Positions 6,508-12,642 of a stretch of 12,642 nt of DNA are shown piece after piece. Numbering within the stretch: position 1 is the stretch's first letter; each line of letters opens with the position of its first letter. Origin of the DNA: an uncultured Alphaproteobacteria bacterium. GTDB taxonomy: Bacteria; Pseudomonadota; Alphaproteobacteria; Caulobacterales; Parvularculaceae. The DNA is taken from positions 1 to 12,642 of the forward strand of contig CALKYG010000356.1 in NCBI GenBank assembly GCA_938003575.1. The letters are read 5' to 3'. The notes beneath the pieces were generated by a model that ran no database searches, had not been told where the DNA came from, and worked only from the letters and a program-made list of their open reading frames with translations. The position numbers and the translations under genes are program-made.

Positions 6508-7091
6508 TTATCGTTGCGCATCGCCGGAATACGATCGAGCAGCTTCGCGCGACGCCGCACAATCTCGGGATAGAGGTCGATATCCGTTCGGCAGGCGACC
6601 GTCTTATCATCCATCACGACCCCTTCGCCGACGGCGAGGATTTCAAAGCCTGGCTTTCGCACTATCGCCACCGGCTGTTGATCCTCAATGTGAAGGAGGA
6701 GGGTCTGGAGCGCCGCCTCCTTGACCTGATGGCGTCGAAGGGCGTGGAGGACTTCTTTTTCCTCGATCAGTCTTTCCCATTCCTCGTCAAGACGGCCCAG
6801 ACCGGCGAGAAACGATGCGCGGTTCGCGTGTCGGAGTATGAATCGACAGCGACCGCCGAGAGACTCGCCGGACTCGTCCAATGGATCTGGGTCGATTGCT
6901 TCACGCGTTTTCCCCTCTCGGGGGAGGAAGCGGGGCGGCTCCGGTCGCTCGGCTTCAAGCTGTGTCTTGTTTCACCTGAATTGCAGGGACGGGCCGGCGA
7001 GACGTCAATCCCGGCCTTGCGCACGCTGCTTGCGCGTGAGGGCGTGGAGGCTGACGCCGTCTGCACAAAACTCCCTGAGTTCTGGACCTGA
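6504..7091 (+). CDS. compact GDPD-like phosphodiesterase
   Basis: TIM-barrel protein of the glycerophosphodiester phosphodiesterase / PI-PLC-like superfamily, 195 aa. Seen: AHRRN (5-9) with His6 and Arg7, IEVDIRS (23-29) with metal ligands Glu24 and Asp26, and IIHHDPF (35-41) with the second catalytic His38. Later barrel strands are visible at LLILNVKEEG, DFFFLDQS, WIWVDCF, GFKLCLVS and ADAVCTKLP. The catalytic pair and metal ligands of GDPD enzymes are retained, but the protein is shorter than the usual 230-300 aa and begins directly at the first strand with no signal peptide, so it is probably cytoplasmic. AAGGAGAG (6493-6500) gives a good ribosome-binding site, and the start overlaps the GT2 stop as ATGA. 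Its substrate here is probably a phosphodiester or nucleotide-linked intermediate, which is inference. Confidence 0.8.
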   Translation: MIIVAHRRNTIEQLRATPHNLGIEVDIRSAGDRLIIHHDPFADGEDFKAWLSHYRHRLLILNVKEEGLERRLLDLMASKGVEDFFFLDQSFPFLVKTAQTGEKRCAVRVSEYESTATAERLAGLVQWIWVDCFTRFPLSGEEAGRLRSLGFKLCLVSPELQGRAGETSIPALRTLLAREGVEADAVCTKLPEFWT

Positions 7092-7097
7092 GGATTG

Positions 7098-9254
7098 ATG
7101 AACGGCGCAGCGGATATAAACGCAAAGGGCGGCTCAACGGTCCTGCCGGCGGTCAGGAGCTGGCGACCGCGCGATTTCACCGTCGAGGCGACGCCGGCGT
7201 TCTGGGCGGGATTGGCGATTCGGATCACGCTTTGCACTCTTTTCCTTCCAGCGGTGCAGGAAGCGCTGTTCATCCCGTTCATGCGGGAGACGCTGCTGCA
7301 TCCCTCTTTTGACCCGTGGACGGCCTTCATCGCTGCGGGCGGCGCGTCGAACGCCTTTCCCTATGGCGTCGCGATGTATCTTGCGCATGCGCCGACTGTG
7401 GCGATCGGCATGGGACTCGACGGCGCGTTCGGAACGGAGACATTCACGCGCCTTGGATTTTCGGCGAGCCTCATTCTTGCCGATTACGCGCTTTTCGTTG
7501 TCCTTTGTCGTCTCTTTGAGGGACGCCAGCGCCTCGTTTCCTGGCTGTACTGGCTGTCGCCGATCGTCATTTATGCAACCTATTATCACGGCCAGACGGA
7601 CATCGTGCCGGTCGCGTTTCTGGGCGGCGCGCTTCTGTCCTTGCGTCATCACTGGGCGAAAGCGGCCGGCATTCTTCTCGGCCTCGCGATCAGCGCGAAG
7701 GCCTCGATGTTGCTTGCCGCTCCGTTTCTGATTCTTTATGCGCTCAACAATCGCCAGTTCCGCCCGAAGGGATTTCTCTTTATCGCGACCGCAACCCTTG
7801 CGGCCGGACTTCTCCAGATCCCGACGCTTCTCTCGCCCGGCGCGCATGCGATGATCTTCATGAGCCCGGAAATAGACCGGCTTTTCCGCTTTTCGATCCC
7901 GCTCGGCGGCGGCTATTTTCTTTATCTGTTCTTCATCGGCTATGCGGCGGCGGTTTACGCCGCCTTCACGGTCGGTCGGATCAATTTCGATCTTCTGTTC
8001 GCATTGCTCGGCGTCGGATTCCTGACTGTTTTGACGTTGACCCCTGCGGCTCCCGGATGGTTCGTGTGGAGCGTGCCCTTCCTTGTGTTTTATCAATTGA
8101 GCCATGATTCGCGTGAACGCTCCGTGCTGCTTGTCGGCGTCTTTTCCGTTCTGTTCGTGGTCGAGCAGGCGCTGCTCGCTTCGGGAGCGCGCTCTCCCAT
8201 CATCGGCGTCGACTTTTCGGCGCCGCTGATCAGCCGGCTTGGCGAATTCGATCGCCAGATGTCCTTCCTGATGACGCTGGAAATTCTTGTCGGGTTCGTG
8301 GTCGCCGCATCCCTGTATCGGCGCGGCGTCGCAGCGAACGACTTTTTCCGACTTTCGCGAAAGCCGCTCGCGATCGGAATCGCAGGAGATTCCGGCTCCG
8401 GCAAGGACACGCTCGCGCGTGCGCTCGAATCTCTGTTCAGCCCGAACTCGGTGATCAACGTTTCGGGCGATGACTACCACCGTTTCGAGCGCGGCGCGCC
8501 AATGTGGCAGATTCTGACGCATCTCGACCCGCGCGCGAACGACCTGAAGGCGCTGACGGTCGACGTGCAGACGCTCATCGAGGAGCGCTCGATCTCCCAT
8601 CGTCATTACGATCACGGGACCGGACGATTCACGCCGTTCCGCCGCGTGCGCGGCAATGATGTCGTTCTGGTCAGCGGACTGCACACTTTCTATTCGGCGG
8701 CGCTGCGCGACATGTTCGACGCGACGGTGTTTCTTGATATGGACGAGGCTCTGCGCCGTCGCTTGAAAATGCGCCGCGACGTCGTCGAGCGCGGCTATGA
8801 CCGCGAAAGCGTCGTCGCGGCGATCGACCGGCGCGCCGACGACCGAAGCCGATACATCCAGCCGCAGCGCGATCGCGCCGATCTTGTCCTGTCGCTGCGT
8901 CCCGCCGACTCGTCGCAGCTCGCCGGCGATCCGCTGGAGCCGCCCGGCCCCATGAAGCTCAATGTGCGCTGGCGTGATGCGACAGACTTCGCCGACCTCG
9001 CCCGCTGTCTGATCGCTCTTTCGGCTGTGCGTCTCGACCAGCACCCGCCTGGGATGGACGGGTTCGTCGAGTTCGATGTTGAAGGAGACGTCGAAGCGGA
9101 GGACATTCGCCTCATCGTCAGCAAGCTGGCGCCGGAAGCCGACGACCTTCTCGGGCCGGAGCCCGCATGGGAAAACGGACTTCTCGGCGTCATGCAGCTA
9201 ATTGTCGTCATCCATCTGATTCGGCGGACGCGCCAGCGGCGGATGCGGGACTAG
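7098..9254 (+). CDS. polytopic GT-C-like membrane protein fused to a phosphoribulokinase-like kinase
   Basis: A 718-aa fusion. Residues about 35-408 contain some 11-13 hydrophobic segments with SWLYWLSPIVIYATYYHGQTD (148-168), resembling GT-C glycosyltransferases that use lipid-linked donors. Basic residues after the last segment place the C-terminus in the cytoplasm. Residues about 423-710 follow phosphoribulokinase (PRK) order: P-loop GDSGSGKDT (430-438), GDDYHRFERG (457-466), THLDPRAND (474-482), HYDHGTG (503-509), VSGLH (525-529), an RRD..ERG block around Asp561, YIQPQRDRADLV (586-597), and an NGLLGVMQLIVVIHLI tail (693-708) like the end of cyanobacterial-type PRK. Two departures stand out: Asp437 after the P-loop Lys, where Ser/Thr is usual, and Ser526 where Glu precedes GLH. 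ATG 7098 has GAGG at 7090-7093; TTG 7095 is an alternative. The kinase may phosphorylate a sugar or polyol for this pathway. Uridine kinase is the nearest alternative family. Confidence 0.85.
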   Translation: MNGAADINAKGGSTVLPAVRSWRPRDFTVEATPAFWAGLAIRITLCTLFLPAVQEALFIPFMRETLLHPSFDPWTAFIAAGGASNAFPYGVAMYLAHAPTVAIGMGLDGAFGTETFTRLGFSASLILADYALFVVLCRLFEGRQRLVSWLYWLSPIVIYATYYHGQTDIVPVAFLGGALLSLRHHWAKAAGILLGLAISAKASMLLAAPFLILYALNNRQFRPKGFLFIATATLAAGLLQIPTLLSPGAHAMIFMSPEIDRLFRFSIPLGGGYFLYLFFIGYAAAVYAAFTVGRINFDLLFALLGVGFLTVLTLTPAAPGWFVWSVPFLVFYQLSHDSRERSVLLVGVFSVLFVVEQALLASGARSPIIGVDFSAPLISRLGEFDRQMSFLMTLEILVGFVVAASLYRRGVAANDFFRLSRKPLAIGIAGDSGSGKDTLARALESLFSPNSVINVSGDDYHRFERGAPMWQILTHLDPRANDLKALTVDVQTLIEERSISHRHYDHGTGRFTPFRRVRGNDVVLVSGLHTFYSAALRDMFDATVFLDMDEALRRRLKMRRDVVERGYDRESVVAAIDRRADDRSRYIQPQRDRADLVLSLRPADSSQLAGDPLEPPGPMKLNVRWRDATDFADLARCLIALSAVRLDQHPPGMDGFVEFDVEGDVEAEDIRLIVSKLAPEADDLLGPEPAWENGLLGVMQLIVVIHLIRRTRQRRMRD

Positions 9255-9268
9255 GGGCGCGGGGAAAA

Positions 9269-10015
9269 ATGAAGATCTATTGCGACCGCGAGCTCCTCGC
9301 CGAAAGGCCGAACGCCGTCCTGTTCGACCTCGACAACACGCTCTACGATTATGAGCGGTGCCACGCCAAAGCGCTCGCCGACGTTCGGGAAAAAATGCAG
9401 CGCAGCGCGGGAATTGCGCCTGCGCGGTTCGATGCGCTCTATGACGAGGCTCGACGGAGCGTCAAGAACGACCTGAAGCAGAACGCCAGCGCACACAGCC
9501 GCCTTCTCTATTTCCAACGAATGATTGAGCTGACGGGCCTGCGCACCGACGTCGTCCTTGCGCTCGATTTCGAACAGACCTATTGGCGAACATTCCTGTT
9601 TGCGGCCTCGCTTTACCCCGACGTGGAGGAGACGATGCGGCTCATCCGCTCGCTCGGGATCCAGATGGCGATCGTCACCGATCTCACCGCGCAGATCCAG
9701 TTCCGCAAGATTGTTTATTTCGGGCTTGAATCGATCGTCGATTATGTCGTCACTTCGGAAGAGGCGGGCGCCGACAAGCCGCACCCGCAGATTTTCGAGA
9801 TAACGCGCCGGAAGCTTGACCTGAAATCAGGCGACCGCGTGTGGATGATCGGCGACGAGGCAAGGAAGGACTGCGAGGGCGCGAAGACTTGTCTCGGCGC
9901 CGTCACGTTTCTGAAGCGCACCGGCGCCGCCGGCGAGGGTGCGCCCGGCGTAGACGTCGCATTTGACCGTTTCGATGAGTTGAAGTCCCTGCTCACGCGC
10001 TTCGCAGAACGATAG
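9269..10015 (+). CDS. HAD-superfamily hydrolase (phosphatase-like)
   Basis: Predicted cytoplasmic haloacid-dehalogenase-fold phosphatase of 248 aa. Seen: motif I FDLDNTLYD (19-27) with nucleophile Asp20 and Asp22, motif II VTD (136-138), motif III KPHPQIF (170-176) with Lys170, and motif IV GDEARKD (195-201) with Asp196 and Asp201. All four motifs are intact. A helical cap lies between about 30 and 115, as in subfamily I enzymes such as phosphoglycolate or sugar phosphatases. The frame is open upstream to 9167, but ATG 9269 has GGGGA four bases before it and starts just after the previous stop. Cluster context suggests dephosphorylation of a sugar phosphate, opposite to the kinase encoded just before it. 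The substrate is unknown. Confidence 0.88.
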   Translation: MKIYCDRELLAERPNAVLFDLDNTLYDYERCHAKALADVREKMQRSAGIAPARFDALYDEARRSVKNDLKQNASAHSRLLYFQRMIELTGLRTDVVLALDFEQTYWRTFLFAASLYPDVEETMRLIRSLGIQMAIVTDLTAQIQFRKIVYFGLESIVDYVVTSEEAGADKPHPQIFEITRRKLDLKSGDRVWMIGDEARKDCEGAKTCLGAVTFLKRTGAAGEGAPGVDVAFDRFDELKSLLTRFAER

Positions 10016-10024
10016 CGACCTCGA

Positions 10025-11761
10025 ATGCTGGCACAAAAAGCGATCCCGGCGCTCGGCGAAAGACGGTTTGAAACGCTCTTGCTCGCGGCCGCAGGGGTTT
10101 TTTACGCCGCAGCCGCCTACCTGCCGTGGGGATGGCCGTCGGCGGACGGATATCCGGCGGTTGAACGCTACATTGATCACGGCTTTTTGCCGGATGATTT
10201 CTACACGAACACAACGACAGTCTATAATGTCGACACGCTTCTCTCCGCGGCGCTTAAGGCCGCTCAGGAGGCGACCGGCGTTCGATATGACGTCATCATG
10301 GCTGCGCTCAATATCGTTCGCTGTTTTGCCTTTCCCTTCGTCCTGTTCGGTTTCTTTCGCGCGCTTTCGGGCGACCGCCGGATCGCAACCGTCGGCGCGC
10401 TGCTCGGCGCGGCGTCGCTATACGCGCTGCCCAATCTGTTCGCGTGGGGCTGGCTGTGGGGCGATCCGTCGCCGGCGATGTTCGCTTTGCTGTTCATCAC
10501 CGGCGGCTGGACCTATTTTCTGCGCAGGCAACCGGCGATGGCGATGGCGGCCTTTTCACTCGCTGTCATGATTCATCCGTTGATGGCCGTTCATGGCGGC
10601 CTTTTCGCGGCGCTGATATTCTTTTTCGATTACTCGTCGGAAGAAAAGGTCGCCGCGCTCCGATCGCCGGCGGCGTGGCTCGCAGGCCTTCTCTTCGGCG
10701 GTCTTTTCGCCTTTCAGTACTTGCTGCTCGGCGGGACGCCGGACGACCGGCTCCCTGTCGACGTCTATACGCGAATTTTGGCGTGGGTCCGGCATCCGGC
10801 CGACTTCCTGCCGAGCCGTTTCCCTGCGGCTGACTGGATCGCCGGAATCGCCAGCAGCGCGGCTGCAGCCTTGATCGTCTGGAAAATGCGCGGCGAAATC
10901 CACAGGCCTCGTCTCATGATCGCAGGCCTCGCATCCTATTTTGCGGTCTGCATCACAGGGTGGCTCTTCGTCGAGGTCTATCCGGTTCGCTTCTTCGTCG
11001 AGCTAATTCCGTTTCGTTATGTCATTGTCGGCGCGCCGCTGATGCTTTTCGCCTACGCCGTCTTCGCCGCAGCGGAAATGAGAGACGGACGCTGGGCTTC
11101 CTTCGCGGTTGTTGCGTTGGTCTTTCTTGCGGCGACTCCGGCGACGCGCATTCAGAGCGCGCAGGCGATCCCTTCTCTCATCCTGGCGGCGTGGATTGCG
11201 CTGCGCGTTCTCACGAACCGTCCGGCTGTCGCGCCCATTGACTCCGCCGCCGCGTCGCGTGTGACGCCGCGCACCGCGATGGCGGCCCTCGCGGCGTTGA
11301 TCGCCGTCCTGTCGCCTGTTGCGCTGTACGCGCGGCGGCATGAGCTTGTCATCCCGCGTGCTGAAAACCAGCACCCCCTGTACGCCTGGGCGAAGAGCGA
11401 AACGCCTCCCGATGCGATTTTCCTTGTCGATCAGAACGGCGACTATTCGTTCTCACGCGCAATCGACCCTCAGCGCATGCGCCTTGTCGGACGCCGGGCC
11501 GTCGCAGCGTCGAAGGATTTTCCCTTCCTCGATCACGACATGGTTCCGTGGAACGATCGTTGGGGGACGGCTCTTGGCGGCGGCGCGCATCGTTTCGTCA
11601 GCGCGGCGGACGCCGACACCCTTGTTTCAGTCGCCGCGACGGTTCCATTCGATTACGTTGTGCGGGACGAACCGCTCGACGACCCGAGATTTGCGCTCGC
11701 CGCGTCGTTCGGTCCGGCGAAGGGCGCGCCTCAGACCTTTGTTTACAAGCTTGAACGCTAG
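10025..11761 (+). CDS. polytopic membrane protein, GT-C-like, with C-terminal soluble domain
   Basis: Membrane protein of 578 aa with about 11-12 hydrophobic segments between residues 17 and 435, then a soluble region of about 140 residues. The first loop (37-70) carries several acidic residues (Asp41, Asp51, Asp57-Asp58) in the place where GT-C enzymes keep their catalytic acid. The segment HPLYAWAKSETPPDAIFLVD (449-468) is typical of the periplasmic domain after the last helix in large polytopic glycosyltransferase-like or glycan-processing membrane proteins. No exact family is recognised. The start lies 9 bases after the HAD stop and has no strong Shine-Dalgarno sequence, so translational coupling is likely. 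It ends the cluster, and its stop overlaps the convergent gene's stop in CTAG. A role transferring a sugar on the outer face of the inner membrane is inference. Confidence 0.75.
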   Translation: MLAQKAIPALGERRFETLLLAAAGVFYAAAAYLPWGWPSADGYPAVERYIDHGFLPDDFYTNTTTVYNVDTLLSAALKAAQEATGVRYDVIMAALNIVRCFAFPFVLFGFFRALSGDRRIATVGALLGAASLYALPNLFAWGWLWGDPSPAMFALLFITGGWTYFLRRQPAMAMAAFSLAVMIHPLMAVHGGLFAALIFFFDYSSEEKVAALRSPAAWLAGLLFGGLFAFQYLLLGGTPDDRLPVDVYTRILAWVRHPADFLPSRFPAADWIAGIASSAAAALIVWKMRGEIHRPRLMIAGLASYFAVCITGWLFVEVYPVRFFVELIPFRYVIVGAPLMLFAYAVFAAAEMRDGRWASFAVVALVFLAATPATRIQSAQAIPSLILAAWIALRVLTNRPAVAPIDSAAASRVTPRTAMAALAALIAVLSPVALYARRHELVIPRAENQHPLYAWAKSETPPDAIFLVDQNGDYSFSRAIDPQRMRLVGRRAVAASKDFPFLDHDMVPWNDRWGTALGGGAHRFVSAADADTLVSVAATVPFDYVVRDEPLDDPRFALAASFGPAKGAPQTFVYKLER

Positions 11762-12642
11762 CCGTCCTTTCGGCCGGCTGCACGCTCCGCCGAGGGAAAA
11801 AACAGAAATGCCAGCATCAGGACGTAGCTCGCATAATCCCACGCGATTCCGAGCGCCCAGACGTCGGAGAATATCTGCGCATGTTTCAGAACGGCGTCGC
11901 GCGGCGTAATTGCAGAAAGGCCGGCAATGCGTTCCGCAGCGACGACATCGGCCGTTCGCGAAACGCGGATTTTCGGCGCTTCCGCGTCGCTGTCAGGGCC
12001 CCTCATCATCGCGAGGACGATGTCGACGCCGCGTTCGGGCGACCGCTCGGCGGCGGAAGGAATCGGCGGCGCCGGCTTGTTGCGGCGTTGCGTCGAAATG
12101 AGCTTCTTCAGCGAATTCGCAACCTCGGCGCCGAAGGCGTCGATCGCGCGCGTTTGCGCGGCAGACAGTCCGGCGACCGGTTTCGGATTGGCGCGATCGA
12201 AGGAATCGAGCTGCGACTGAAGCAGATTCTCGACGCGCCTGTCCTGTCGCCAGCGATTGAGAATGATTGCAAAATCATTGAACGCCGTTTCGAACGACCG
12301 GGCCCATCCGTCGTAATTCGCATAAGCGTTTTCGGCCAGCATCGCGCGCATGGCGTCCGCCTTCCTCGCGCAGATGTCAGGGGCGAAAGGCGAAAGGCCG
12401 GAAGGGTCGTCGCCGGCGAGCGTCGTCTCGACGCTTTCCTCAACGGCTGCGTACCAGGCTGCGACCCCTTCGATATAGGCGGCGACGGCGCCGCGGCCGG
12501 CGCTGCCGGTCTGGAAACCGCCGTCGCGCTCGCGCGCGGCGGACTCCCTCGCCGTCCTGACCGACAGCTTCAAATCCTCAAGCATCGCGAAATCACGCTG
12601 GCGCCAGGCGACGATGCCGGCGCATTCGGCCTGCAGCCGGTC
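11758..12642 (-). CDS. hypothetical protein with C-terminal membrane segment (partial, 5' end outside window)
   Basis: I do not recognise this protein. The frame from the window edge is open: 19 codons precede the first in-window ATG (complement of 12583-12585) without a stop and look like ordinary coding sequence. The true start is therefore probably beyond 12642, and at least 294 residues are visible. The body is mostly helical, rich in Ala, Arg and charged residues, with a Pro-rich linker near the middle (NKPAPPIPSAAERSPERG). One hydrophobic segment, WALGIAWDYASYVLMLAFLFF, lies close to the C-terminus. That could make it tail-anchored, or a polytopic protein whose other helices lie outside the window. 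It converges on the glycan cluster and shares CTAG for both stops, so it is unlikely to belong to that operon. Confidence 0.72.
   Translation of the reverse strand, partial: DRLQAECAGIVAWRQRDFAMLEDLKLSVRTARESAARERDGGFQTGSAGRGAVAAYIEGVAAWYAAVEESVETTLAGDDPSGLSPFAPDICARKADAMRAMLAENAYANYDGWARSFETAFNDFAIILNRWRQDRRVENLLQSQLDSFDRANPKPVAGLSAAQTRAIDAFGAEVANSLKKLISTQRRNKPAPPIPSAAERSPERGVDIVLAMMRGPDSDAEAPKIRVSRTADVVAAERIAGLSAITPRDAVLKHAQIFSDVWALGIAWDYASYVLMLAFLFFPSAERAAGRKDG

Noticed and set aside
7134..9044. A 636-codon minus-strand open frame antisense to the GT-C/kinase fusion
   Set aside because: Its product is Arg/Glu/Lys-rich low-complexity sequence with no domain, and it mirrors the third-position GC bias of the real gene. 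It is a shadow of the fusion gene.
9167..9268. Longer N-terminus for the HAD protein
   Set aside because: The stretch overlaps the end of the kinase fusion and shows no HAD features. ATG 9269 has its own Shine-Dalgarno sequence and starts 20 residues before the nucleophile, as usual.
1905..10015. Calvin-cycle (cbb) operon suggested by aldolase, phosphoribulokinase-like and HAD proteins
   Set aside because: There is no RuBisCO, transketolase or bisphosphatase. The kinase is membrane-fused with altered motifs, and the remaining genes are glycosyltransferases, a nucleotidyltransferase and GtrA.

Overview
The window is GC-rich with dense, ATGA-coupled genes. It looks like an alphaproteobacterial chromosome. 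The strongest lineage marker is the tRNA-His: it has no encoded G at -1, an A73 discriminator and a G1:U72 first pair, the known pattern of a large alphaproteobacterial clade. Genus cannot be determined by eye. No insertion sequence, integrase, CRISPR array or rRNA was seen, and no gene-free stretch exceeds 300 bases (the longest is 1735-1904).

Left part (1-1904), housekeeping. An HNH nuclease-family protein (122-688) is followed by a lipoprotein M48 zinc metalloprotease (760-1539). Then comes tRNA-His (1658-1734), with a recognisable promoter and a strongly structured 5' leader. The 170 bases after the tRNA hold two inverted repeats and no gene.

Middle and right part (1905-11761), a nine-gene same-strand cluster, probably one operon, that reads as an envelope glycoconjugate pathway. 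In order: class II aldolase-family protein with an extra C-terminal domain; tandem double sugar-nucleotidyltransferase; GtrA-type membrane protein; SAM methyltransferase; GT2 glycosyltransferase; compact GDPD-like phosphodiesterase; a polytopic GT-C-like membrane protein fused to a full-length phosphoribulokinase-like kinase; HAD phosphatase-like protein; and a second polytopic GT-C-like protein with a C-terminal soluble domain. The GtrA + GT2 + GT-C set recalls systems where a GT2 enzyme makes a polyprenyl-phosphate sugar, GtrA helps it cross the membrane, and a GT-C enzyme transfers it outside. The aldolase, kinase, phosphatase and double nucleotidyltransferase are the kinds of enzyme that would make and activate an unusual sugar or polyol phosphate in the cytoplasm. 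That pathway is inference; the individual family calls rest on visible motifs.

Right edge (11758-12642). A convergent minus-strand gene, open at the window edge, encodes an unrecognised protein with one C-terminal membrane segment. Its stop codon overlaps the stop of the last cluster gene inside CTAG.

The most unusual object is the membrane GT-C/phosphoribulokinase-like fusion at 7098-9254, whose kinase half also carries changes at two conserved active-site positions.
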